Shown in pieces: positions 8,858-16,829 of a stretch of DNA of 64,000 nt. The notes beneath the pieces are model-generated. The model saw only the letters and a program-made list of their open reading frames with translations, had not been told where the DNA came from and ran no database searches. Numbering within the stretch: position 1 is the stretch's first letter; the number at the start of each line of letters is the position of its first letter. The DNA comes from Thermoplasmata archaeon (lineage in GTDB: Archaea; Thermoplasmatota; Thermoplasmata; Thermoplasmatales; Thermoplasmataceae), in NCBI GenBank assembly GCA_021835025.1, contig JAKBQY010000014.1, forward strand, positions 1 through 64,000. Reading direction: 5' to 3'. A program made the position numbers and the translations under genes.

Positions 8858-9958
8858 ATGAAGGATGATGCAACAAATATATCAAAAATTACAAAATTAT
8901 TGAAAGAAGCGATAAATTATGAAACTCAGGGGAAAAAAGAAGAAGCAATAGAATCATATAAAAATGCACATAAATATTTATTAGAAATTGCCAAAAATTC
9001 AAAGGGAGAAGAAAGGAAAAAAAGGTTATCCCAGGCTGAAAATGTATTAAAGGCGTATAATTCATTAAAAAATGTGGACATCAATGAGGATAAAATAAAC
9101 AATGGAAAAAAAATATTGCAATCATTAAATATTGAAACTCCAGAAATACCAAACATTACCTTCAATGATGTTGCAGGTCTTGAAGATGTAAAGAATGAAA
9201 TAATGTCAAAAATCATATATCCTATGCGATATAAAGAATTATCGGAGGAATATGACATAGAATTTGGGGGAGGAATGCTTTTATTTGGTCCTCCAGGAAC
9301 TGGAAAGACATTTATCGTAAAGGCAATAGCAAATGAGGTAAAGGCGAATTTTATTAACGTTAACCCCTCGTCCCTGTATAGCCAATGGTTTGGGCAATTT
9401 GAAAAAAATATTTCTCTCTTATTTAAGGCAGCTTATCTATTATCACCCGCAATAATATTCTTTGATGAGATTGACACCCTTGTTCCAAAAAGGAGCGGAA
9501 ATGAGTCAGATGCGGCAAAAAGAGGCGTATCGCAGTTATTAACGGAAGTTGGAGGATTAACCTCGGAAAAGGATAAAAATATATTCATTATAGCAGCCAC
9601 AAATAATCCATGGGCCATAGATGAAGCAATATTGCGACCCGGAAGATTTGATGTTAAAATATATGTGCCACCACCTGATTATGAAGCCAGGAAAAAGTTG
9701 TTTGAATTAAAATTAGCCAAAATTAAACCCGTGGGAAATATTGATTATGGTCATCTTGCGGAAATTACTGAAAAATATTCTGGTGCAGATATAGAATTTA
9801 TATGTAAAAAGGCAATTCAAAATGTGTTCATGGAAGTTGTAAAAACGGGAAATAAGATTCCGGTAAACAGTGAAGATTTAATGTCTGTTATTTATCAAAT
9901 TAAACCATCAATAGATGAAAATATGCTTAATAGATATAAAATGTATACGGATGCTTAA
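8858..9958 (+). CDS. Vps4/CdvC-like AAA ATPase with N-terminal MIT domain
   Basis: A 366-residue AAA ATPase of the kind that disassembles ESCRT-III polymers. Residues about 5-80 form a helical MIT domain (KEAINYETQGKKEEAIESY). Walker A GPPGTGKT is at 144-151, the Walker B DEID at 203-206, a pore loop with QWFG near 176, and the sensor AATNNPW with LRPGRFD follows. The NNPW form and single AAA module fit Vps4, not the double-ring VAT. AGGTG lies just before the ATG. A Snf7-like gene follows 265 bases downstream, supporting a Cdv role in division or vesicle formation. Confidence 0.88.
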   Translation: MKDDATNISKITKLLKEAINYETQGKKEEAIESYKNAHKYLLEIAKNSKGEERKKRLSQAENVLKAYNSLKNVDINEDKINNGKKILQSLNIETPEIPNITFNDVAGLEDVKNEIMSKIIYPMRYKELSEEYDIEFGGGMLLFGPPGTGKTFIVKAIANEVKANFINVNPSSLYSQWFGQFEKNISLLFKAAYLLSPAIIFFDEIDTLVPKRSGNESDAAKRGVSQLLTEVGGLTSEKDKNIFIIAATNNPWAIDEAILRPGRFDVKIYVPPPDYEARKKLFELKLAKIKPVGNIDYGHLAEITEKYSGADIEFICKKAIQNVFMEVVKTGNKIPVNSEDLMSVIYQIKPSIDENMLNRYKMYTDA

Positions 9959-10222
9959 GATAATATGCAAAGCGAACCTTCTATCTTTCTTTAGAATTGG
10001 GATTTCCCACTCAATTGCGATTAAATTATTTTTCACCAGTACCTTGATTTTCTACATATATGCTTGTATCCACTATACCTGCATTTAACATATAAAATGA
10101 ATATGTTTATAAATTCTTAACTTCATGATATCCTGAGAAGAAATTATCTAAAATTTTTACAGGGAATGCCCCTGCCATCGAAAATATAGAAAAGTTTATT
10201 TAAAGGATTATATTTATTACAT
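9959..10222. other. Gap between Vps4-like and Snf7-like genes
   Basis: The sequence at 9983-10018 (CTATCTTTC then GGGATTTCCCACTCAATT) is a degenerate copy of the hairpin repeat seen intact at 33509. The last part holds a TATA-like GTTTATTTAAA about 26 bases before the Snf7-like ATG, so that gene has its own promoter. Confidence 0.5.
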
Positions 10223-10825
10223 ATGGCAGTCTTCAAATTCGGCAAAAGTGAGGAAGAAAAGATTCTTGAGAAAAGATCAAGAATCAGCATTAATAAATCA
10301 AACATCGATAGAACAGTGAGGCAATATGAAAAATTCAAAGCAAAAAGCATGGAAGACGCAAAAATAGCATTGAAAGATAACAATATGAGAAAAGCAAAAC
10401 TATTTGCCTCTTTTATACAGTCGCTTGAATCGTCAATCACTGGTTTGAAAGATTATAGACTATTGTTAGAGAGCGTTGATTTGAACCTCCAATATTCAAA
10501 AACTCAGAAAGATATATGGTCATCATTAAAACAGAGTTCCCAGGATCTTGTGGGTGGACAATTGTCTCCACAACAAATAATGGAAATATCACAAAGTATA
10601 GATTCAATAGTTCAATCTCAGGAGAGAATACAGGAATCCCTTGGCGATCAACTTGACCAGATAAAAAATGCAGTAGATCAGAGCTCTGAAATAAATCCGG
10701 AAGCACGTGATAAGGTCCTTGAGGATTTAATGAAGGAAACCGAAAAGAAAGAACCTGAAAAGGTATCAGAGGAGGATGAAAAATTAAATCAGCTACTGAA
10801 GGATATGGAGAAGGAAAAAGAGTAA
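10223..10825 (+). CDS. Snf7-like ESCRT-III / CdvB homologue
   Basis: A 200-residue, almost wholly helical protein. Basic helices at 1-60 (RISINKSNIDRTVRQYEKFK) pair with a long second helix and an acidic C-terminus ending in EEDEKLNQLLKDMEKEKE. This is the ESCRT-III layout: basic core, acidic tail, and a leucine-bearing terminal helix that could act as MIT-interacting motif for the upstream ATPase. Sequence similarity to known CdvB is weak by eye, so the call rests on layout and neighbourhood. It has its own leaderless promoter. Confidence 0.7.
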   Translation: MAVFKFGKSEEEKILEKRSRISINKSNIDRTVRQYEKFKAKSMEDAKIALKDNNMRKAKLFASFIQSLESSITGLKDYRLLLESVDLNLQYSKTQKDIWSSLKQSSQDLVGGQLSPQQIMEISQSIDSIVQSQERIQESLGDQLDQIKNAVDQSSEINPEARDKVLEDLMKETEKKEPEKVSEEDEKLNQLLKDMEKEKE

Positions 10826-10856
10826 AATATTTCAATCAATATAACATTGTTAAACT

Positions 10857-10979
10857 ATGAAAAAAATATTTCATGATGAATCGGAATTTTCAGTATATTG
10901 CGATTTGGGTATTTACAAAAAAGATAACAATATACGCGAATTTAAAAAATATCTTGGTAAACTTAATAAAAAAGGATAA
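10857..10979 (+). CDS. Possible 40-residue small protein
   Basis: An ATG-to-TAA frame of 41 codons directly after the Snf7-like gene (31 bases). The product is charged (MKKIFHDESEF at the start, KKYLGKLNKKG at the end). No Shine-Dalgarno is obvious and no family is recognised, so it could be chance in AT-rich DNA. I list it because it is the only frame of this size between the Cdv genes and lysW. Confidence 0.25.
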   Translation: MKKIFHDESEFSVYCDLGIYKKDNNIREFKKYLGKLNKKG

Positions 10980-11224
10980 TTTTTATTTATGCTATTTTAA
11001 AAATATAAAAGAAGCAAAATGAAATGATATTGTTTAAATATAAAAAATAGTAAAATTGATTTTTATTAAATGCAGAAGGTCTCTTATTATTTTATAAACA
11101 TACTTTATTTTTATTTATTATTACGAATATTTAATTTATAATACATAATTCGTATATTTTAAATATGATGAATTAATTATGTAGTATTAACATATGGGTT
11201 AAAATAGACTTATAATGTTAAAAA
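10980..11224. other. Very AT-rich intergenic DNA
   Basis: About 245 bases of low-complexity A/T sequence before the lysW promoter. No open frame, hairpin with a G/C stem, or repeat that I recognise. Confidence 0.4.
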
Positions 11225-11266
11225 TAATATTGTGATATACAAAAATTTATTAATATCACATTATTA
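11225..11266 (+). promoter_or_regulatory. lysW promoter enclosed by a 14-bp inverted repeat
   Basis: TAATATTGTGATAT at 11225-11238 and its near-perfect complement ATATCACATTATTA at 11253-11266 match at 13 of 14 positions. The 14-base spacer contains AAATTTATTA, the only TATA-like element at a sensible distance from the lysW ATG. A dimeric regulator bound here would block or help TBP/TFB. Lrp-type regulators such as LysM act on lys operons in Sulfolobus, which makes such a protein plausible, but no regulator gene is nearby. Confidence 0.65.
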
Positions 11267-11286
11267 ACAAACTAACGGGTGAAAAA

Positions 11287-11460
11287 ATGAACACAAAATG
11301 CAAAATATGTGGGGAAAAAATTGGCGTGCCAGAAGATTCAATGGTCGGAGAATTAATAGAATGCCCTTCATGCGGAATGAATTTCGAAATAGTTTCCACG
11401 GTTGAGGGCAATGTGGAAATAAAACCTGCTGAGAATGTGGGTGAGGACTGGGGAGAATAA
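11287..11460 (+). CDS. lysW: LysW amino-group carrier protein
   Basis: A 57-residue acidic carrier protein. It has the zinc-binding pairs CKIC (Cys5, Cys8) and CPSC (Cys26, Cys29), and ends in the diagnostic EDWGE whose terminal glutamate carries the substrate through the pathway. GGGTGA lies six bases before the ATG. It is first of six co-directional genes (lysW-Y-Z-J-X-K), so the whole carrier pathway is encoded together. The pathway makes lysine from alpha-aminoadipate and, in some archaea, also ornithine from glutamate. Confidence 0.96.
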   Translation: MNTKCKICGEKIGVPEDSMVGELIECPSCGMNFEIVSTVEGNVEIKPAENVGEDWGE

Positions 11461-11461
11461 A

Positions 11462-12508
11462 TTGATAAAAGCTGGCATCGTCGGAGCATCCGGTTATGTG
11501 GGTGGGGAACTGATAAGGTTGCTAGTTACCCACAATGAGGTTGAAATAAAAGCGGCCACCTCACAGAGGCACAAGGGAGAAAAATTGGCGAGGATACATC
11601 CAGATCTCTATGGCTTCACAGATCTGAAATTTACTGGAGAAAGTATTTTTGATCTTTTGGATGATCTAGACGTAGTTTTTCTGGCATTGCCACATGGGAC
11701 ATCAATTAAATATGTACCTGACCTTGTTGAATCCGGCGTGAATATAATAGATATGAGCGCTGATTTCAGGTTGAAGGATGGTTCCAAGTATGTGAAGTGG
11801 TATGGTTATGAACATAATTATCCGGACTTGCTAAATAAATTCGTTTATGGAATGCCTGAGTTGCATAGAGAGGAATTAAAAAATACAAAATATATAGCAG
11901 TTCCAGGATGCATTGCATCATCATCAATATACAGCATTGCTCCATTCCTTAGCCTGGATCTCGACAATAATATAATAAATGTTGATGCAAAGGTAGGTTC
12001 ATCTGGATCAGGAGCAGAAATGGACGAATCAAAGGTTTTTTCGGAAAGATACAATTCTATACGAGCATATAAACCTGTACAGCACAGGCACACTCCGGAA
12101 ATAGAACAGGAGCTTAAATATGCCTCAGGCAAAGATGTTAAAATAGCATTATCGGCACATTCCGTGAATATGGTAAGGGGTATTTTAACCACATCAAATG
12201 TCTATGCAAAAACTGACGAGATCAATGCATGGCAACTTTTGAGGCAATTTTATGATAATGAAAAATTCGTGAGGTTGATTATGGATAAAAAAAGCAATTT
12301 CAAATATCCAGATCCAAAAATCGTCATAGGATCAAATTTTGTTGACCTGGGATTTGCAATAGACAAATATATCAATAGAATTGTGTCCTTTGGTGCCATA
12401 GACAATATGATCAAGGGTGCATCTGGCAATGCCATTCAGTCAATGAATATAATGTATGGATTTAAAGAGAATGAGGGGTTGACAATGCCCTCATTATTCC
12501 CGGTGTGA
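11462..12508 (+). CDS. lysY: LysW-aminoadipyl-phosphate reductase (ArgC-like)
   Basis: An N-acetyl-gamma-glutamyl-phosphate reductase homologue of 348 residues that reduces the LysW-bound acyl phosphate to the semialdehyde using NADPH. The Rossmann motif GIVGASGYVGGELIRLL starts at residue 5. The catalytic cysteine is in YIAVPGCIASS near residue 148. I start it at TTG 11462, one base after the lysW stop; an ATG at 11435 would read through the end of lysW. It is followed three bases later by lysZ. Confidence 0.92.
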   Translation: MIKAGIVGASGYVGGELIRLLVTHNEVEIKAATSQRHKGEKLARIHPDLYGFTDLKFTGESIFDLLDDLDVVFLALPHGTSIKYVPDLVESGVNIIDMSADFRLKDGSKYVKWYGYEHNYPDLLNKFVYGMPELHREELKNTKYIAVPGCIASSSIYSIAPFLSLDLDNNIINVDAKVGSSGSGAEMDESKVFSERYNSIRAYKPVQHRHTPEIEQELKYASGKDVKIALSAHSVNMVRGILTTSNVYAKTDEINAWQLLRQFYDNEKFVRLIMDKKSNFKYPDPKIVIGSNFVDLGFAIDKYINRIVSFGAIDNMIKGASGNAIQSMNIMYGFKENEGLTMPSLFPV

Positions 12509-12511
12509 AAA

Positions 12512-13300
12512 ATGATAGTTATAAAAATAGGTGGAAGCATACTTGAAAAAATAATCAATGAAAATGCCCTTCCCAAAATATTACAAAATATTGGCGAAGA
12601 TGTAATAATAGTTCATGGTGGAGGCAATTATCTCAATAAATATGCAAATAATTTTGGGTATGAACAGAAATTTGTAACCTCTCCAGGAGGAATTAAAAGT
12701 AGATATACAGATAAAAACACGCTGGAGATATTCACAATGGTCATGTCCCTGATTAACCAGAAAATAGTTCATTCACTGAAACAGGCTGGAATTAAAGCCG
12801 TTGCATTGAATGGTGAATCATTCATAAATGCAAGGAGAAAGGACAAACTTGTTATATTGAATGAAAAAAATAGAAAAATGGTCATTGATGGCGGTTATAC
12901 AGGAAAAATAAATAATGTAGATGCCGAGCCCTTAAATGCACTTTTAAATAAAGGATATGTACCTGTAGTATCACCAATAGCGTATTCAGATGAAAGTTAT
13001 CTGAATGTGGATGCAGATAGGGCTGCGGCATACATTTCAGGTTATATGCAAGCCAAAACACTTATACTTATGACAAATGTCAATGGCTTGTATATGGAAG
13101 ACAGGATCGTGAATGAAGCTGATAATGAATATATAAAAAATATAATAAATAAAGTGGGCCATGGAATGGATAAAAAGCTGCTGGCCGCCACAGAGGCCAT
13201 AGATATGGGAGTTCAGAGAGTGATTATATCCAATCCATTTAATGATATTATGAATGGAACCACCATTTATAAAAGGGCCGAGGTCAATAAAAATTATTGA
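12512..13300 (+). CDS. lysZ: LysW-aminoadipate/glutamate kinase (ArgB-like)
   Basis: A 262-residue amino-acid kinase that phosphorylates the side-chain carboxylate of the LysW-bound substrate. It has the family start MIVIKIGGSILEK, the GGG loop VIVHGGGNYLNKY near residue 35, and the C-terminal nucleotide site GLYMEDR followed by GMDKKLLAATEA. GGTG precedes the ATG. There is no N-terminal arginine-feedback extension, as expected for the carrier-dependent pathway. Confidence 0.93.
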   Translation: MIVIKIGGSILEKIINENALPKILQNIGEDVIIVHGGGNYLNKYANNFGYEQKFVTSPGGIKSRYTDKNTLEIFTMVMSLINQKIVHSLKQAGIKAVALNGESFINARRKDKLVILNEKNRKMVIDGGYTGKINNVDAEPLNALLNKGYVPVVSPIAYSDESYLNVDADRAAAYISGYMQAKTLILMTNVNGLYMEDRIVNEADNEYIKNIINKVGHGMDKKLLAATEAIDMGVQRVIISNPFNDIMNGTTIYKRAEVNKNY

Positions 13301-13315
13301 AATTGTGGTGAAAAC

Positions 13316-14497
13316 ATGAATTATGAAGATGAATATATTGCAAATACATATCAGCGTTTACCGGTAAATATAAAAAGAGGAGAGAATTCATATCTGTATG
13401 ATGTTAATGGAAAAAGATATATTGATATGATGGGTGGCTATGGTGTAGCCATTTTTGGATATTCCAACAAAAAAATAAAAGATGCTGTATGCAATCAAAT
13501 GGATATATTGCCAATTGCACATGCATCTGAATATACTGAGGCAAGGGGAAATTTTGTTAAAAAACTTTCTGGCATAGTTCCTGAAGGTTTTAATAAATTC
13601 TATCTTGGAAACACTGGCGCAGAGGCTATTGAGGCCGCAATAAAGGTTGTGAAAAAATCATCGAAAAAACATAAATTAGTTGCAATGAATAACTCATATC
13701 ATGGGAAAACCCTTGGAGCACTGTCCATTACACATTCAAACAAATATAGAAGATATTTTGGTGACATTTTGATAAAGGATGTTGAGTTCATTGGATACAA
13801 CAATGAGGAAGATCTTGAAAAAATAAGGAAAGATGATGATATAGCTGCTGTTTTCTTTGAACCTGTCCAGGGTGAAGGGGGCATCAATATACCGGATAGA
13901 GAATATGTAAGGCATTTAAGGGAAATTACGGAGGAAAAAAATATCATACTGGTTGCCGATGAAATTCAATCAGGTCTTGGAAGAACTGGAAAAATGTGGG
14001 CATATCAGAATTTTGACATAACGCCGGATATCATTACCATAGGAAAAGGCATAGGCGGTGGTATTCCATTATCAGTTACTGCCGGTAAACCAGAATATAT
14101 GAACAACCTTGAAAAGGGGGAGCAGTCATCCACTACAGGAGGGAATCCTATTGCGTGTGCAGCAGGCTCTTCGGTTATAGAACAGCTTACGCCTGAACTT
14201 ATTCAGGAAGTCCAAAGAAAGGGTGAACTTTTCAGAAAATCATTATATGATGGTTTGGGTGATGCCAAAATTGTAAAGGAAATTAGGGGGTTGGGCTTGA
14301 TGAATGCCATAGAATTGAAGGTAAAATTCCTGCCAATTTTAATGGATATGATAAATCAGGGAGTCCTTTCATTGTATTCGGGAATTAATATAATCAGGAT
14401 GCTTCCCCCATACATTATTGAGGATGATGATCTGAAAAAAGCATCAGCAATAATTTCTGAAACTATAAAATCATATTACAATGGGGTAATAAAATGA
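13316..14497 (+). CDS. lysJ: LysW-aminoadipate semialdehyde aminotransferase
   Basis: A class III PLP aminotransferase, 393 residues, that aminates the LysW-bound semialdehyde. The PLP lysine is Lys244 in ITIGKGIGGGIPLS. The aspartate that binds the pyridine nitrogen is in VADEIQSGLGRTGK, and NTGAEAIEAAIK near residue 98 holds the phosphate. GGTGAAAAC precedes the ATG. It overlaps lysX by four bases, so translation is coupled. Confidence 0.93.
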   Translation: MNYEDEYIANTYQRLPVNIKRGENSYLYDVNGKRYIDMMGGYGVAIFGYSNKKIKDAVCNQMDILPIAHASEYTEARGNFVKKLSGIVPEGFNKFYLGNTGAEAIEAAIKVVKKSSKKHKLVAMNNSYHGKTLGALSITHSNKYRRYFGDILIKDVEFIGYNNEEDLEKIRKDDDIAAVFFEPVQGEGGINIPDREYVRHLREITEEKNIILVADEIQSGLGRTGKMWAYQNFDITPDIITIGKGIGGGIPLSVTAGKPEYMNNLEKGEQSSTTGGNPIACAAGSSVIEQLTPELIQEVQRKGELFRKSLYDGLGDAKIVKEIRGLGLMNAIELKVKFLPILMDMINQGVLSLYSGINIIRMLPPYIIEDDDLKKASAIISETIKSYYNGVIK

Positions 14498-15342
14498 GAA
14501 TTTCAATGCTTTATGATATAATACGCTGGGAAGAGAAGGCCATACTGAAATCCATGGAGGACAAAAACATAGAAGCGATGCATATTGATGTTAAAAACAT
14601 GAATTTAAATCTTGAAGGAAACAATTATGATTTTGGTGACATCTCCCTGCAGAGATCCACCGGCTACTACAGAAACCTCCATTCAACAGCATATGTTGAA
14701 TTTACAGGAAATAAAATAATAAATGATTTTAACTCAACAATAATAACCGGCAATAAAATGTTTACATCCTTGCTTTTATCAAAGAACCATGTGAGGATAC
14801 CAAAAAGTTATGTATCGTTTTCAAAGGATGTTTTCTTAAAATCATTCAGCGGGGATTTCAACAACAAAGCCGTAACCAAACCAGTTACAGGAAGCTGGGG
14901 GAGGATGATATCACTGTTAAATGATTATTACGCTGCAATGGATATCGCGGAATATAAGGAGTATATGTATCCACTATACCAGATAAATTATACTCAGGAC
15001 TATATCAATGATTTTGGGCGCGATTTGAGGGTATTTGTTGTAAATGACCAGGTTGTTGCCGGAATATATAGATATAAATCATCGCTGGACTGGAGAACAA
15101 ACACTGCATTGGGTGGAAGGGCAGAACCGTTAAAAATAACGCCCGAAATAGAGGATATAACACTTAACGCAATAAAATCAATTGGCCCGGGCATATATGG
15201 AGTAGACATCCTGGAATCAAAGGAAGGATTCTTTGTGAATGAAATAAATGGAAATACAGAGTTTAAAAATACCGTTCCAGTAACCGGTGTGAATATACCA
15301 GAATTAATAGTTGATTACCTTATTCAAGAGGCAAAAAAATGA
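14494..15342 (+). CDS. lysX: LysW ligase (RimK-like ATP-grasp)
   Basis: A 282-residue ATP-grasp ligase that joins the C-terminal glutamate of LysW to alpha-aminoadipate or glutamate. The ATP-grasp core with KPVTGSWGRMISLL is near residue 130, and the metal-binding end with NEINGNTEFKNTVPVTGVNIP near residue 250. Whether it prefers aminoadipate (LysX) or glutamate (ArgX), or both, cannot be decided by eye. Only one copy is in the window. Start and stop overlap its neighbours by four bases each. Confidence 0.9.
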   Translation: MRISMLYDIIRWEEKAILKSMEDKNIEAMHIDVKNMNLNLEGNNYDFGDISLQRSTGYYRNLHSTAYVEFTGNKIINDFNSTIITGNKMFTSLLLSKNHVRIPKSYVSFSKDVFLKSFSGDFNNKAVTKPVTGSWGRMISLLNDYYAAMDIAEYKEYMYPLYQINYTQDYINDFGRDLRVFVVNDQVVAGIYRYKSSLDWRTNTALGGRAEPLKITPEIEDITLNAIKSIGPGIYGVDILESKEGFFVNEINGNTEFKNTVPVTGVNIPELIVDYLIQEAKK

Positions 15343-16406
15343 ATACAGGTGACCTGTTAATAAAAATGCTTGAAATATATTCCCCAAGCGGCAAGGAACT
15401 TGAAATTGCCAAATTGATCAGGGACTATATGGTTGAAATGGATTTTGAAAACCCTGTTATTGATGAAAAATATAATGTTGTTTCTTTGACTGGTAATGGT
15501 GAACCTTCTGTTCTTATCTGTGGCCACGAGGATACGGTTCCAGGATTTATTCCTGTAAAGTACGATGGCGATTTAATATATGGACGGGGAGCGGTGGATG
15601 CCAAGTCATCCCTGTTATCATTATTGCTGGGTGCAAAAAAGGCAAGAGAATCCGGATTCAAGGGGAAGATAATAATGGCCTCTGCGTCTGGAGAAGAAAG
15701 CGATGGTAAAGGAATAAACTACATAAAAGCCAATTATGAAAAAACCGATTTTGCAATTTTTGGTGAGCCAGGTGGAGCCGAAAATATCACAGCCGGCTAC
15801 AAAGGCAGAACACTTTTTGAGATATACAAAAAAAGCAATCCACACCATGCCAGTTCATCATGGATGGAGGAAAATGCAATAGACTCGCTGATAAATTTAT
15901 GGGAAAACGTAAAATCAAAATGGGGCAACAACAAGGATTTCAACTCCATCACCGCAGGTATAACAAAATTCGAGGGTGGTGAATATGACAATATGACACC
16001 TGAAAATGCAAGTATGGCCATTGATATAAGATACCCAAAATCAGTTAATGAAGAAGAGATCATAAAATACATGGAAAAAGAACTTAAAATAAATCTCAAG
16101 GAGGATTATTCATATAGAATAAAGAACAGTGCAATGCCCTATATATCCAATATGAAAAGCAATCTGGTAAAGTCGTTCAAACAATCCATATATAACTACA
16201 ATTTAAAGCCAAAATTGATATTCAAAAGCGGGTCCGGTGATATGAATACATTGGGCAATGACTGGAAAATACCTGTAATTACCTATGGCCCGGGAGATAC
16301 AAAATTGTCCCATACATCCAATGAGGTTATCAGTGTAAATGAGATCAACCTGTGTGCTGATATTGTTTCTGATTCACTCCTGTATCTGCAAAAAAATAAT
16401 TTCTAA
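15339..16406 (+). CDS. lysK: LysW-lysine/ornithine hydrolase (M20-like)
   Basis: A 355-residue metallopeptidase of the M20 type that frees lysine (or ornithine) from LysW and recycles the carrier. Zinc ligands are seen in LICGHEDTVPG (residue about 66), the bridging aspartate region GRGAVDAKSSLL, the glutamate pair ASGEESDGKG, and the C-terminal TKLSHTSNE histidine. It is the last gene of the operon, and its ATGA overlaps the lysX stop. Confidence 0.92.
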   Translation: MNTGDLLIKMLEIYSPSGKELEIAKLIRDYMVEMDFENPVIDEKYNVVSLTGNGEPSVLICGHEDTVPGFIPVKYDGDLIYGRGAVDAKSSLLSLLLGAKKARESGFKGKIIMASASGEESDGKGINYIKANYEKTDFAIFGEPGGAENITAGYKGRTLFEIYKKSNPHHASSSWMEENAIDSLINLWENVKSKWGNNKDFNSITAGITKFEGGEYDNMTPENASMAIDIRYPKSVNEEEIIKYMEKELKINLKEDYSYRIKNSAMPYISNMKSNLVKSFKQSIYNYNLKPKLIFKSGSGDMNTLGNDWKIPVITYGPGDTKLSHTSNEVISVNEINLCADIVSDSLLYLQKNNF

Positions 16407-16452
16407 TTTTTCTAAATGAAATATTTAATTACCAATCCAGGTATTTACATTT

Positions 16453-16821
16453 ATGCCAATGGTTATTGAATCAGAAATTAAATATGAAAAATTTCTTAAA
16501 CCCTTTAATAAAAAGGCCTCAGGACTTCATGCCAGGATAAGATCACGTTTATTTTCAGGAAAATATAATATCACATCTGAAATTGAAATAAATGCCAAAA
16601 TACTTGAAATAAAGGGTTTGATGGAGTATCTAAATACAGAAGACCTCAAAGACTTTTCAGGCATGGAAACCAAAATGTATGTTCTTCCTGCGGGATGCGG
16701 CCCTGATGATGGAATATTTTTTTCCAAAGATATGGCAGGGAAAATGGATAAACATTCCATTGCTCCGGGGAAATACAATGTAAAAATAGGAATATATGAA
16801 ATCAACGGCAACAAAATATAG
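16453..16821 (+). CDS. Unknown conserved-looking protein
   Basis: A 122-residue soluble protein that I do not recognise. The N-terminal half is basic (KKASGLHARIRSRLF) and the C-terminal half is beta-rich with a MYVLPAGCGPDDGIFF segment. An ATATTTAATTA box about 25 bases upstream suggests an independent leaderless transcript, so it need not belong to the lysine operon. It converges with the hydroxyacyl-CoA dehydrogenase fusion, nine bases apart. Confidence 0.5.
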   Translation: MPMVIESEIKYEKFLKPFNKKASGLHARIRSRLFSGKYNITSEIEINAKILEIKGLMEYLNTEDLKDFSGMETKMYVLPAGCGPDDGIFFSKDMAGKMDKHSIAPGKYNVKIGIYEINGNKI

Positions 16822-16829
16822 CTATATTT

